From assembly GCA_903951635.1 (NCBI GenBank), contig CAJBCV010000023.1, forward strand, positions 1 to 39,932: 39,932 nucleotides of DNA, read 5' to 3'. This stretch comes from an uncultured Planctomycetaceae bacterium (GTDB lineage Bacteria; Planctomycetota; Planctomycetia; Pirellulales; UBA1268). Below are positions 14,217-23,138 of the stretch, one piece after another; positions within the stretch are counted from its first letter, which is position 1; each line of letters opens with the position of its first letter. The position numbers were made by a program, and so were the translations under genes. The notes under the pieces are model-generated. The model ran no database searches, was not told the DNA's origin, and saw only the letters and a program-made list of their open reading frames with translations.

Positions 14217-16340
14217 TCAGCCCCGGCCTCCCCGTGAGCCGTCGCGGCGGCCGCGATCTTGGTCGTCGCCGCCCCGCGGAGGGCGGTTGCGGGCATCGAG
14301 GTTGCCGGCAATGACGATGCCGATGGCCTCCACCCAGCTCGGCACGTCGGTGACGCTGCTGAGCCCGCTTTCGGCGAGGAGCTCGTCGTCATCGCTGCGC
14401 CGGGCCTCGGCCCGCGGCGGCTCACGACCGGCCTCTTCGATGCCGAGGAAATCGAGCCCTTCGTCGTCCTCGTCGTAGCCTCCGGCGACCGGGGCGAAAT
14501 CGTCTCTCCGGCCACGGGAGAGACGCGACGTCGAACGGAGTTCCGGTTCGGGGCGGCGAGTGCGTCCGCCAGACCCTCGCCGCGAGGAGCGGCCGCGCCC
14601 CTTCGGCTCGGCCCCTTCCGCAGCCGGCTCACCCGCCGCGCCGGCGGCCCGCGGCGTCGAGCTTTTCCGGTCGCCGCGACCCCGGCGGCGGCGGCCCCGC
14701 GATTCTCCTTCGCCACTGCCGTTGGCAGCGGGGCGGGGAGGAGCGGGGGCACGGCCGTAGCCGGAGGGGAGTGGTTCGTCGTCCGGGGCGTCGTCGCCGC
14801 GGCTCACTGGGGACGACTCGTCTCCGACCTGTTCCGAGGTGGGGCGATCTTCGCCCGTCCGTTCCCGGCCCCCACGACGGCGGCCCCCACGACGGCCGCG
14901 GCGGCGGCGGCGGCGCCCCGACTGCTCGTCGCCGGAATCGCCCCGCGGTTCTCCATCACCGGGGAGCCCGTCACTCCCGCCGACCGATTCACCGATCGGT
15001 TCACGGGGCTCCAGGTCGATGCCGCCCCAGTTGTCGTCGTCCCGATCGGCCCGCCGGGAGGCCGGCCGATCCGTGCTCTGGGGACGGGACGGGGCGGGAG
15101 CCCGGTCGACCGGCGCATCCCAATCAAACCCCGCGGACGGGGCCGGTTGCTCGCCGCGCGGAGGTGGGTTGCGGTGCTCGCCGTCACGGTCGCGGGAGGG
15201 ACGCCGTTCGCCATCGACCTGGCGACGCGGGGCAGCCGGACGTCGTTCCTGTCGGGGGGCGTCCTCGGCAGGCCGCCGCGGCTGGAAACCGAACTCGTCG
15301 TCGGCCGGGTGTTCGGCTCGATCGTCGGCCCGATCATCGTTTTGCGGGCCGCTTCGAGGTGCGTCGTCCTCGGCCCGCGCCCCTTCGCCCCGCGGTGCGT
15401 CGTCGCGATCCCTGCCTCCGCGGCCCCGTCCGCCCCGGCGTCCCCGGCGGCGACGGCCGCGCCTCGGTTCGCCGTTGCTCCGGTCCCCCTCGGCACGGTC
15501 GCCATCTTCGAGGACCCGCCCTTCGGGCGAATCGACGTCGTCGATCGGGTCGTCATCCGCTCGCCGGCCGGCGTCACGATCCTCGGCCCGGGGAGGCTGA
15601 CCGATGGCATCGCCGCGCCCCGACGAACGAAGCGACTCGGGACGGGGTTGATCGGATCGGACATCTCCAGAACGCTCGGTGCTGGGGCGATCCCCGGCCG
15701 ATCCCCGCGGGGCATCCCCCGACTCGGAGCCCTCGCCATGGCGTCCGTCACCACGGCGTCCGTCACCGCGGCGTCCCCGGCCCGTGGAACGACCACCGTC
15801 ACGGCGACCTTCGCGGCGGCCGTCGTCTTCCCGTCGGCCCGAGGCCGGACGGTCGGAAGAGCCCCGGTCGGCGCCCCGATCCGCACCACGCTCCGAACTC
15901 CGGTCAACGACCGGGCGATCCTGGAAGCTGAGGTCGTCGGAACCCCGATCGGCGGCGACGTCGCGCGGCGGGAGATCCCGGGGGGATCGCTCCGACTCCG
16001 GGAGACGGTCGCTGCGCCGGTGCTGCCCCTCCGGACGGCGCTCGAACGATTCCGGCGTCGGCAGGGGGGCCCGTTCGCGGGCGGCGGGAGGCGGGGGAAC
16101 GGGCGCGGCGGGCCGCGGCGGAACCGCGTCTGGCTGGAGGCCCAAGCCGGAAACGATGTCGGTCCAGTCCCCCCCAGATGCCTGGGGAGCGGCCTTCTTC
16201 GTCTCGGGGCGCCGCGTCTCGATGACGCGGGGGGGAGCGGGCTGAGGAGCGGGGGCGGGCTGGGCCGCGGCCTTGTCAGGCGCGGGAACGGCGCCGAGGC
16301 TGTCGGCGAGGGAGGCCCACGGATCGTTTGCTTCCGGCAT
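14217..16340 (-). CDS. Large intrinsically disordered Arg/Gly/Asp-rich protein
   Basis: 707 residues, nearly all low complexity. A short ordered N-terminus (ANDPWASLADSLGAVPAP, and later GDWTDIVSGLGLQPDAVPP) resembles a short linear-motif repeat. About 550 residues of alternating acidic and basic blocks follow, with at least four Arg/Gly clusters (RRGRRRRGRRGGRGRGG, RRRRRRGRRGGRRRGGR and similar). Near the C-terminus sits a non-repetitive segment, DVPSWVEAIGIVIAGNLDAR, then a final RG tail. The frame is genuine: it is uninterrupted and flanked by ordinary gene spacing, although the opposite strand is also open because of the repeats. RG clusters usually bind RNA, and similar tails occur in RNase E-type scaffolds; no catalytic domain is present here. 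ATG 16340 was chosen because the preceding 20 in-frame residues lack these features. Confidence 0.75.
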   Translation of the reverse strand: MPEANDPWASLADSLGAVPAPDKAAAQPAPAPQPAPPRVIETRRPETKKAAPQASGGDWTDIVSGLGLQPDAVPPRPAAPVPPPPAARERAPLPTPESFERRPEGQHRRSDRLPESERSPRDLPPRDVAADRGSDDLSFQDRPVVDRSSERGADRGADRGSSDRPASGRREDDGRREGRRDGGRSTGRGRRGDGRRGDGRHGEGSESGDAPRGSAGDRPSTERSGDVRSDQPRPESLRSSGRGDAIGQPPRAEDRDAGRRADDDPIDDVDSPEGRVLEDGDRAEGDRSNGEPRRGRRRRGRRGGRGRGGRDRDDAPRGEGARAEDDAPRSGPQNDDRADDRAEHPADDEFGFQPRRPAEDAPRQERRPAAPRRQVDGERRPSRDRDGEHRNPPPRGEQPAPSAGFDWDAPVDRAPAPSRPQSTDRPASRRADRDDDNWGGIDLEPREPIGESVGGSDGLPGDGEPRGDSGDEQSGRRRRRRGRRGGRRRGGRERTGEDRPTSEQVGDESSPVSRGDDAPDDEPLPSGYGRAPAPPRPAANGSGEGESRGRRRRGRGDRKSSTPRAAGAAGEPAAEGAEPKGRGRSSRRGSGGRTRRPEPELRSTSRLSRGRRDDFAPVAGGYDEDDEGLDFLGIEEAGREPPRAEARRSDDDELLAESGLSSVTDVPSWVEAIGIVIAGNLDARNRPPRGGDDQDRGRRDGSRGGRG

Positions 16341-16588
16341 GGCAGCGATGGATTCCTGGATAGCGGTGGCAGCCCGAAACGGGCGCCCTGGAACCGGCAA
16401 GGATAGCAGAAACCCCTCGGTGGGCGGCAGGGGCTACGGGCGGCGGAAGGCCGCGGCCCGACGACAAGGGGACGAAGCGTCGATGGCCCCCAGGGAGTGG
16501 CCGGCCCGTCCGGTCGATCCCCACCCGACGCCCGGAGCCGCTCTGGGCGATCTCCGTTGCCGGGGCCCAGGGCCGCCCCGCTCGAGGA

Positions 16589-16606
16589 CCGGCCCCCTTC
16601 GGCCGG
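16589..16606 (-). terminator. Short hairpin between the barrel gene stop and the disordered-protein gene
   Basis: CCGGCC (16589-16594), loop CCCTTC, GGCCGG (16601-16606) lies 26 bases past the stop of the minus-strand barrel gene. The rest of the 291-base gap (16341-16631) shows no gene. Weak support. Confidence 0.3.
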
Positions 16607-16631
16607 CGGCCACGGCGGGGAGACCATCGGA

Positions 16632-18698
16632 TCAGCGGCGTTGCTGCCGATTCACCGACACCGTCGAGATCATGCTGCCGTTGTCGGCGACGTCGAACAG
16701 CGGCCGGTAGGGGCTGGCCAGACTGCGACGAGCCCGGCAGGCGGGGTACCAGACGAGATTCGTCGACACGTTCCAAGCCTGTTCGGCGTAGGACACGCTG
16801 CCGTTGCTGTTGGGGAGCTGAACGGTGTTGCTCGAGGAGGGAATGAGGTAGGTGAACGTCCCCTCGAGGGCGAGCGACCGCGACATCGGGGCCCGCACGA
16901 GCATGCCGGTGAGGTAGTCGCCTTGGCCGCTGGCACCCCCCCAGACCTTCAGCTCGTTGGCATCCCCGAACTGGAGTCGGTAGAAGCCGGTGTAGAGATC
17001 GAGCGTGTCGAAGGAGGCCGAGTTGCCCCGGGCTCCGGTCACGAACGCACCGTTGGCATTGAAGGAGTTGAACGCCCCCCAGAATCCGAACTCGTGGTAG
17101 CCCCAGACATAGCTCAACTCGCCGCGGACCTGGGAGAGATCCGTCGTGTCGAACCAATTGTCCTGGAGGTAGTCGTACACGGCTCCACCCTGGAGGCCGC
17201 GCCCCTCGAAGGCCCTCGTGAAGAACCCGGTGGTGAGGAACACCTGGTTGCGGGAGTTCGTATTGAGAAGCGTGCTGCCGTTGGCGGCGGTGATCTGCGT
17301 CCGCTGGAAGTCGGTCTGGATACCGCGCACACCGACCTGCCAGCCGAGGCCGACGGCATTCCAAAACGGCATCGACCAGTTGAGGTATTCGTTGAAGCCG
17401 TAGTTGCCGTGGAGGCCGAGGTCAGTGGCGTTTTGAAACGACGTCACGCCGGCACTGGCCGTGAGGTCGCGGTACCACCGCCAGCCGTAATAGGGGCGGC
17501 CGAAGCGGCGGAAATAGGCGCAGATTCGTCCGTCGGGATCCCACATCGGGGAGCACCCCGGGCAAGCCTCGCCATCCTCGCAGGCATACGGGTCGTCATA
17601 GAACGACGGGATGTGGAGGGAGACCTCGCCGGTCCAGGGGACCTCAGGGCCCTCCATCCCCATCGCCATCGGCATGCCATCCTCGGAGAGGATCATGCCG
17701 TCGTCGGGATAGCCGTCGCCGAAGGAGTCCATGCCAGGTTCGGAGAGGCCGTAGTCGCCCGCATCGAGCGGCATGCCACCGAAGCCGACATCGCCATCGG
17801 GGCCACCGAAGGTGAGCCCTTCCTCCTCCATCGGCATGCCCCCGGGCAGGGAGGGCTCGCCCGGCATCGATTCAGCCGGGGTGGGCCGGCCACTGCGGCT
17901 GGGCGTGGTGGAGGGCACGCCGGGGGTGGCGGCCGCACCGACGGGCGGGGGAAGTTCGGCCGCCGGGGTCGGTTGGTTGGCAACCCGGCGGGCTTGGACG
18001 CGCGGGCGGGGCATCGAAGAGGTCGGCATCGACGACGTCGGCATCCGCGACATCATCGAGGGCTCGCCGCCGGGCGCCATCGCGATCCGCTGGCCGGTGG
18101 GGAGCATCGGACGCTGGCTCGAACGGGGGAAGTCGCCGGCAGCGGCCGCGGGGCGGACGCCGTCCCGCTGCGGCACGATCTCCGCGCCGAACAGTGGACG
18201 GCCCACATCCCCCTGCGGAGCGCGGAACAGGCTGATCCCGAACAGCGACGGCTCAGCGCCGGCGGTGCGCGGGGGAGTGGAGGGCTGGCGTCCGTCATCG
18301 CTGCGGCGGGCGGGCGCCCGCGAAGGGGCAGGGGCCCGACTCATCCCCGGGCGGCCCGAAGGGGCGGCGGCGACGTCGAGAGGGAGCGTCCGCGGGGGCG
18401 CCGGTCGGGGGCGATCCGCGGTGGCGAAGTCGCGATCCTCCACGCCGGCATCGAAGCCGGCATCGTAAGCCCCCGGATCGCGCGTTACCGGTTCGCGGGG
18501 CGAGGCAGCGGCGGCCTGGGGCTGGGCGGGGGCCGGCGGCGGCGCGGCGGCCGAGCGATGGGGAGTCCAGCGGAGGGAAGAGTCCTGCGGGGCGGCTGCA
18601 GCCCCGTCGTCAGCGATGGCCGGAACGAAGCCCGGCAGCGTGGCCCCGGTGAGCAGTGCCAGTGCGGCCAGTCGGCAGATACCGTTCGCGACGTTCAT
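16632..18698 (-). CDS. Outer-membrane beta-barrel protein (DUF6666-like) with long disordered linker
   Basis: 688 residues. A signal peptide (RLAALALLTGATLPGFVPAI) is followed by about 370 residues of Ala/Pro/Ser/Gly/Met-rich sequence with short repeats (SSMPTSSMPRP, GGMPM, DGMPMAMGM). A short Cys-containing segment (ACEDGEACPGCSPMWDPDGR) precedes a C-terminal barrel of about 260 residues with alternating aromatic strands: YGWRWYRDLTASAGVTSF, SRNQVFLTTGFFTRAFEGRG, LQGGAVYDYLQDNWFD, VRGELSYVWGYHEFGFWGAF. This matches the planctomycete-type barrel family DUF6666, tentatively. ATG 18698 has a GGAG ribosome-binding site about 8 bases upstream and gives a normal signal peptide. The linker could span the periplasm or be exposed at the surface; ligand and role are unknown. 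Confidence 0.75.
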   Translation of the reverse strand: MNVANGICRLAALALLTGATLPGFVPAIADDGAAAAPQDSSLRWTPHRSAAAPPPAPAQPQAAAASPREPVTRDPGAYDAGFDAGVEDRDFATADRPRPAPPRTLPLDVAAAPSGRPGMSRAPAPSRAPARRSDDGRQPSTPPRTAGAEPSLFGISLFRAPQGDVGRPLFGAEIVPQRDGVRPAAAAGDFPRSSQRPMLPTGQRIAMAPGGEPSMMSRMPTSSMPTSSMPRPRVQARRVANQPTPAAELPPPVGAAATPGVPSTTPSRSGRPTPAESMPGEPSLPGGMPMEEEGLTFGGPDGDVGFGGMPLDAGDYGLSEPGMDSFGDGYPDDGMILSEDGMPMAMGMEGPEVPWTGEVSLHIPSFYDDPYACEDGEACPGCSPMWDPDGRICAYFRRFGRPYYGWRWYRDLTASAGVTSFQNATDLGLHGNYGFNEYLNWSMPFWNAVGLGWQVGVRGIQTDFQRTQITAANGSTLLNTNSRNQVFLTTGFFTRAFEGRGLQGGAVYDYLQDNWFDTTDLSQVRGELSYVWGYHEFGFWGAFNSFNANGAFVTGARGNSASFDTLDLYTGFYRLQFGDANELKVWGGASGQGDYLTGMLVRAPMSRSLALEGTFTYLIPSSSNTVQLPNSNGSVSYAEQAWNVSTNLVWYPACRARRSLASPYRPLFDVADNGSMISTVSVNRQQRR

Positions 18699-18961
18699 GG
18701 ACACTTCTCCGAGAGCACCCGCGGTGGACAGCACCTGACGAGCTTCTGCAATCGGAAGGGATATCGGCATCCGCGCGACCGGAACTTCCGTGAAAATCAC
18801 CGCGACCGGCAGAGCCACCCCAGAGCCCCCGATTGCCCTGATCGGGAGCGTCCCCGGGGCCGCGTCGGCGGCGCCCGGCACGCCGCAGCTTGCCTGGCCT
18901 GCGGGGTCCGCGTCCCAGCCGCGCCCTGACCCGCTTCCCCTCCGGCTCCCCGCTTGCCAGC

Positions 18962-18986
18962 GCGTTCGGCGGCGCCGGGCGAACGC
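18962..18986 (-). terminator. Hairpin immediately after the cystathionine gamma-synthase gene
   Basis: GCGTTCG (18962-18968) and CGAACGC (18980-18986) pair perfectly around an 11-base GC loop, 8 bases beyond the gene's stop. No U-tract. The remaining gap to 18698 shows nothing else recognised. Confidence 0.45.
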
Positions 18987-18994
18987 CGCCGCGG

Positions 18995-20251
18995 TCAGGC
19001 CTCGAGCGCCCGGCCCAGATCGGCGATCAGGTCGGCGGTGTCCTCGATGCCGAGGGCGAGGCGGATCATGTTGTCGCCGATCCCGAACGTCTGCCGCTCG
19101 GCAGGGGAGTAGTTCCAGTAGCTCATCACGAGCGGTTGCTCGATGAGCGACTCCACTCCCCCGAGGCTCGGGCCAATGCGGAGGATCCGCGCGGCATCGA
19201 CGACGCGCGACGTCTGCTGCCAGTCAGCATCCTTGACGAGGAACGTCACGAGGCCACCGTAGCCGCGCATCGATCGCGAGGCGACGGCGTGGTAGGGATG
19301 GCTTTCGAGGCCGGGGTAGTAGACCCGCTCCACCCGCGGGTGGGCCTCGAGGAACCGGGCCACGGCCAATCCATTGGCGTTGTGACGCTCCATCCGCAGC
19401 GCGAGCGTCTTCAGGCCGCGCTCGAGGAGATAGCAATTGTGGGGCGAATTGATCCCCCCCATGATGCCGCGGAGGTTCCGCACCGGGTCCATCCGTTCGT
19501 GCGCCCCGATGGCGACGCCGGCGAGGAGGTCGTTGTGGCCACCGAGGTATTTCGTCGCCGAATGGAGGACGACATCGACCCCGTCGGCCAGCGGGCGGTG
19601 GTTGTAGGGGGTGCAGAGGGTGGCGTCGATGAGCGTCATCACGCCGTGGCGGCGGCCGAGGTCGGCAAACCGGGCGCAGTCGACGATCGACAGATGGGGG
19701 TTGGTCGGCGACTCGCTGACGACCATCTTCGTCCGCGGAGTGATCGCAGCCTCCATGGCGTCGTAATCGCCCGTCTTCACCTCGCGGAAGCCGACGCCGA
19801 AGCGGGTCAAGTGGCGCCGGCAAAACTCGCGGCTGCGGTGGTAGCACTGGTCGAAGAACACCACCTCTTCGCCCGCGCTCAGGTGCGCCATGAGCACGCC
19901 GACGAGGGCTGCCATGCCACTGGAGAAGAGGACGGCCATCTCGCCCCCGTCGAGGGCCGCGAGTTTGTCCTCCACCACCCGTTCCCCAGGGTTGCCGTAG
20001 CGGCCGTATTCCTCACGGGGGAGATCGTGCTCAATGAAGTCAAGAATCGAGCGAGTGTCGGGGAAGGTGTAGGTCGACGCGGAGACGATCGGGTCGGTGA
20101 TCGCGTCGGCCAGTTTCTGCCGGGCCTCGCCGGCGTGAACGGCGGCGGTGGAGGGGCCCACGCCCCGTCCTGACCGGAGGGCCGCGTCGATCGCGGCTGA
20201 CGAGGACGGCGGGCTCGACCCGGAGGAGCGGTGGGGCTCGGGGCTGGTCAT
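18995..20251 (-). CDS. metB: Cystathionine gamma-synthase-like PLP enzyme (Cys/Met metabolism family)
   Basis: PLP-dependent gamma-replacement enzyme joining an activated homoserine ester with cysteine to form cystathionine, toward methionine. 418 residues. Motifs: YGRYGNPGERVVEDKLAALD near residue 90, MAVLFSSGMAALVGVLMAHL, VVSESPTNPHLSIVDCARF, the PLP lysine in HSATKYLGGHNDLLAG (Lys234), and the C-terminal GPSLGGVESLIEQPLVMSYW. By eye it aligns unusually well with plant cystathionine gamma-synthase, including YYPGLESHPYH and a C-terminal IEDTADLIADLGRALEA. Cystathionine gamma-lyase or O-acetylhomoserine sulfhydrylase activity cannot be excluded. ATG 20251 has GGAAG about 7 bases upstream. 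A disordered Ser/Pro-rich stretch precedes the fold. A U-rich hairpin lies in its leader. Confidence 0.85.
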   Translation of the reverse strand: MTSPEPHRSSGSSPPSSSAAIDAALRSGRGVGPSTAAVHAGEARQKLADAITDPIVSASTYTFPDTRSILDFIEHDLPREEYGRYGNPGERVVEDKLAALDGGEMAVLFSSGMAALVGVLMAHLSAGEEVVFFDQCYHRSREFCRRHLTRFGVGFREVKTGDYDAMEAAITPRTKMVVSESPTNPHLSIVDCARFADLGRRHGVMTLIDATLCTPYNHRPLADGVDVVLHSATKYLGGHNDLLAGVAIGAHERMDPVRNLRGIMGGINSPHNCYLLERGLKTLALRMERHNANGLAVARFLEAHPRVERVYYPGLESHPYHAVASRSMRGYGGLVTFLVKDADWQQTSRVVDAARILRIGPSLGGVESLIEQPLVMSYWNYSPAERQTFGIGDNMIRLALGIEDTADLIADLGRALEA

Positions 20252-20273
20252 GAGGACTTCCAGTGGGGGAAAA

Positions 20274-20289
20274 GGGCTAAAAAAAGCCC
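20274..20289 (-). promoter_or_regulatory. U-rich hairpin in the metB leader
   Basis: Read on the minus strand: GGGCT, a loop of six T, AGCCC, then TTTTCCCCC, ending about 22 bases before the metB start. A stem followed by Ts resembles a small intrinsic terminator or attenuator in the 5' leader. The stem is only 5 bp, so function is uncertain. Confidence 0.35.
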
Positions 20290-20471
20290 GAGTGCCGGGG
20301 GAGTGTAGTCGGGGCCCGCGGCACGGACAAGGAATCGGGGGCGCGATCGACCGGCGGGAAAGGTTCGCGTGGGCGCGGGAACAGCACGACCGGTAAACTC
20401 TCCCGGTTCGGCCCTGTCGGCATGTCGCGCGTGCGACCGAATCGGTGGGGCGACCGCGAGGCGATCCCCGC

Positions 20472-22256
20472 ATGAGCAAGTCCAAAAGACGGTCGAAGCA
20501 GCAGCGTTCCGGGGCGGTCGTCCAGCCAGCCGCCCCCTCAGAGACGCGCTCGGTCTGGCCCCCGCGGCGGTTGATCGTGTCGCTCTGCTCGCTCGCCGCG
20601 GCGGCGGCGATGGTCCGGGCGGGGCTCCTCGAACAGGTCGTCGGCGGCGTCGTCGACGGCGCTGTCCGCAACATCATCACGCTCATCCTCGGCTTCTCGG
20701 CGCTGATGTCCGCGGTGGTGTGGTTTGTCCGGGAGAGCGGCCACAGCCCGACGCGGAAGGGAGTGCTCGCCTACGGGCTCCTCGGGGTCGTGGCCCTCGG
20801 CGTGGCCACGCTCCGCATCGAGCGGGTCAGCGGCGATCTCGTCCCGGAGTTCCGCTGGGCCTGGCAGAAGTCGCGCGACAAACTGCTCGCCCGCCCCACC
20901 GCGCCGTCGCCGGTCGTCGCCGCGGCCCCTTGGCAGCCTACGCCCCACGACTTCCCCCGCTTCCTCGGGCCAGCGGGCGACGCCTCGCTCCCCGCCGCGG
21001 ATTCGGCCCTCGATCCCGACTGGAAGCAGCGCCCGCCGCAGGAGCTTTGGCGTCGCCCGATCGGCGCCGGCTGGAGCGGGTTTGCCACGTTCGGCGATCA
21101 CGCCGTGACGCTCGAGCAGCGTGGCGACGACGAGATCGTCACCTGTCTGTCGCTGGCCACTGGCGATCCGGAGTGGCAGGTGGCGGTGACCGCCCGCCAC
21201 CAGACGGTCCTCGGCGGCATCGGGCCGCGCTCGACGCCGACGATCCACGACGGCGTCGTCTATGCGGCCGGGGCCACCGGCTGGCTGTTTTCCATCGATG
21301 GCGCCACCGGCAACGTGCTGTGGAAGAAGGATGTCGTCGCCGACCTCGGCATCGACGCGGCCACGCACGCGATGGCCGTCGCCTGGGGCCGCTCAGGCTC
21401 CCCGCTCATCCTCGGCGACGTCGTCATCGTCCAGGGGGGCGGGCCACGGGCCGACGGGCCGGTGGCACTCGTGGCCTACGACCGAGCGACCGGCGAGCGG
21501 CGCTTCGCCGCCGGCGACGACCAGATCAGCTACATCAGCCCGGCACTCCTCGCGCTCGGCGGCCGGGAGTTTCTCGTGGCGGTAACCGAGTCGCAGGCGA
21601 TCGGCTTCGATCCGATCACGCGGGAGGAGGCGTGGCGTTTTCCCTGGCCCGGGCACAGCAACTCCGACGCCTCCTGCACGCAGCCCCTCGTGATCGGCCC
21701 CAACCGCCTCTTCATCTCGAAGGGCTACGGCGTCGGCTCCGCGGCCTTCGACCTGACGCCCGGCGCCGACGGGGCGTGGTCGATGAAGGAAGCGTGGCGC
21801 AACAAGGCGGGCATGAAGACGAAGTTCACGAACGTCGCTCTCCACGACGGCCATCTTTACGGCCTCTCCGACGGGATCCTCGAATGCCTCCGTGCCAGCG
21901 ACGGCAAGCGAATGTGGAAGGGGGGCCGCTACGACCAGGGGCAACTGCTCCGTGTCGGCGATCTCCTCGTGGTCCAGTCGGAGCCGGGGGACGTCGTCCT
22001 CGTCGAGGCGACGCCGGAGGCCCATCGCGAAGTGGCTCGTCTCGCGGCCCTCTCTGACCAGACCTGGAACTGCCCCGCGGTCGTCGGCGACAAGCTTCTC
22101 GTCCGCAACGCCGTCGAGGCGGCCTGTTACCGCTTGCCGCTCCGCGCCGCCGCGGACACCCCCGCACCGACCGACGGGGCCACGCCGGCTCCGGCAACGC
22201 CGCCGGCATCTGACCCGGCACCGGCGGCATCCGGCGACGAGAAGCCGGCCGCATGA
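20472..22256 (+). CDS. Membrane-anchored PQQ-like beta-propeller protein
   Basis: 594 residues. The N-terminal 110 residues hold about three hydrophobic helices (LIVSLCSLAAAAAMV, IITLILGFSALMSAVVWFV, VLAYGLLGVVALGVATL). From about residue 155 the protein is a BamB/PQQ-type beta-propeller with repeated blades such as ATGDPEWQVAVTARHQTVLG, YAAGATGWLFSIDGATGNVL, LVAYDRATGERRFAAGDDQI and SDGILECLRASDGKRMWKGG. The order RFLGPAGDASLP before the first blade is typical of planctomycete PQQ-propeller proteins. The C-terminus is Ala/Pro-rich. PQQ ligands for dehydrogenase activity are not evident, so a binding or assembly role is more likely. ATG 20472 starts a basic leader before the first helix. The stop overlaps the next start as ATGA. 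Confidence 0.8.
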   Translation: MSKSKRRSKQQRSGAVVQPAAPSETRSVWPPRRLIVSLCSLAAAAAMVRAGLLEQVVGGVVDGAVRNIITLILGFSALMSAVVWFVRESGHSPTRKGVLAYGLLGVVALGVATLRIERVSGDLVPEFRWAWQKSRDKLLARPTAPSPVVAAAPWQPTPHDFPRFLGPAGDASLPAADSALDPDWKQRPPQELWRRPIGAGWSGFATFGDHAVTLEQRGDDEIVTCLSLATGDPEWQVAVTARHQTVLGGIGPRSTPTIHDGVVYAAGATGWLFSIDGATGNVLWKKDVVADLGIDAATHAMAVAWGRSGSPLILGDVVIVQGGGPRADGPVALVAYDRATGERRFAAGDDQISYISPALLALGGREFLVAVTESQAIGFDPITREEAWRFPWPGHSNSDASCTQPLVIGPNRLFISKGYGVGSAAFDLTPGADGAWSMKEAWRNKAGMKTKFTNVALHDGHLYGLSDGILECLRASDGKRMWKGGRYDQGQLLRVGDLLVVQSEPGDVVLVEATPEAHREVARLAALSDQTWNCPAVVGDKLLVRNAVEAACYRLPLRAAADTPAPTDGATPAPATPPASDPAPAASGDEKPAA

Positions 22257-23068
22257 GCGAGGGAAGCACGATGGCGGCAGCGACAAGCAACCTCGCCGGC
22301 AAGACGGTGCTTGTCACCGGCGCGACGCACGGCATCGGCCGGGCGGTGGCGCTGCGGCTGGCGTCCGGTGGGGCCCGTGTCGCGATCCATGGCCGCTCGG
22401 GGACGGCGGCGGACGAAGTGGCCGCGGAGCTTGCCCCTCTGGGGGGCTATGCCGGCCGGTTTCTCGCCGACCTGGGCGAGACGGCGGTGCTCCCGCGACT
22501 CGTCGCCGACGTCACTGCGGCGCTTCCCGATCTCGACACGGTCGTCCTCATTGCCGGTGCCGATGTCCTCACGGGCGAGGCCGCGGCCTGGAGCTTCGAG
22601 CGGAAGCTCGATCAATTACTGCGGGTCGATGTGACGTCGACGATGATTCTCGCGCGGGCGTTCGGCCGGTCGATGAAGGTCCGCTGGCAGGACGAGCAGG
22701 CCGCGACGGGGATCGCGCGCGGAGCGATCGTGACCACCGGGTGGGATCAGGCGGAGACCGGCATGGAAGGGGATTCGGGCGAGCTGTTCGCGGCGACGAA
22801 GGGGGCGGTGATGGCTTTTACGCGGAGCGTGGCCCGGTCGCTCGCGCCCGCGGTGCGGGTCAATTGCGTCGCTCCGGGCTGGATCCGGACGAAGTGGGGG
22901 GAAGGGGCGAGCGAGCTCTGGCAGAAGCGGGCCGTGCGCGAGAGTCTTCTCAGGCGCTGGGGCGAGCCCGCCGACATCGCCGCCGCAGTGGCGTGGCTGG
23001 TCTCTCCCGACGCTGCGTTCGTCACCGGCCAGATCCTCCCCGTCAACGGCGGCTTCCGCCGGGCGTGA
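22253..23068 (+). CDS. SDR-family protein with catalytic Tyr replaced by Phe
   Basis: 271 residues of the classical short-chain dehydrogenase/reductase fold. The dinucleotide-binding motif is intact (KTVLVTGATHGIGRAVALRL, residues about 17-36), as is the C-terminal cofactor/quaternary segment RVNCVAPGWIRTKW and the family end FVTGQILPVNGGF. The YxxxK active site reads ELFAATKGAVMAF, so the catalytic Tyr is Phe (codon TTC near 22787) while Lys is kept. The upstream Ser position is in a TTGWDQAE stretch, and the NNAG motif reads LIAGADV. Catalysis as a normal SDR is therefore doubtful. It may bind NAD(P)H without turnover or use another residue. It is co-translated with the PQQ-propeller gene (ATGA overlap); the substrate is unknown. 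Confidence 0.8.
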   Translation: MSEGSTMAAATSNLAGKTVLVTGATHGIGRAVALRLASGGARVAIHGRSGTAADEVAAELAPLGGYAGRFLADLGETAVLPRLVADVTAALPDLDTVVLIAGADVLTGEAAAWSFERKLDQLLRVDVTSTMILARAFGRSMKVRWQDEQAATGIARGAIVTTGWDQAETGMEGDSGELFAATKGAVMAFTRSVARSLAPAVRVNCVAPGWIRTKWGEGASELWQKRAVRESLLRRWGEPADIAAAVAWLVSPDAAFVTGQILPVNGGFRRA

Positions 23069-23138
23069 GCCGTCGTGGCTGCGATGCGGCTGTCGCGCCT
23101 CGGGTGAATCGATGCGCCTTGATGACCGCAGGTGGGCA

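Noticed and set aside
14259..16406. A 715-codon plus-strand frame opposite the disordered protein
   Set aside because: Both strands are open because of the repeats. The minus frame is preferred for its non-repetitive WASLADSLG and VPSWVEAIG segments and charge-block pattern; some doubt remains.
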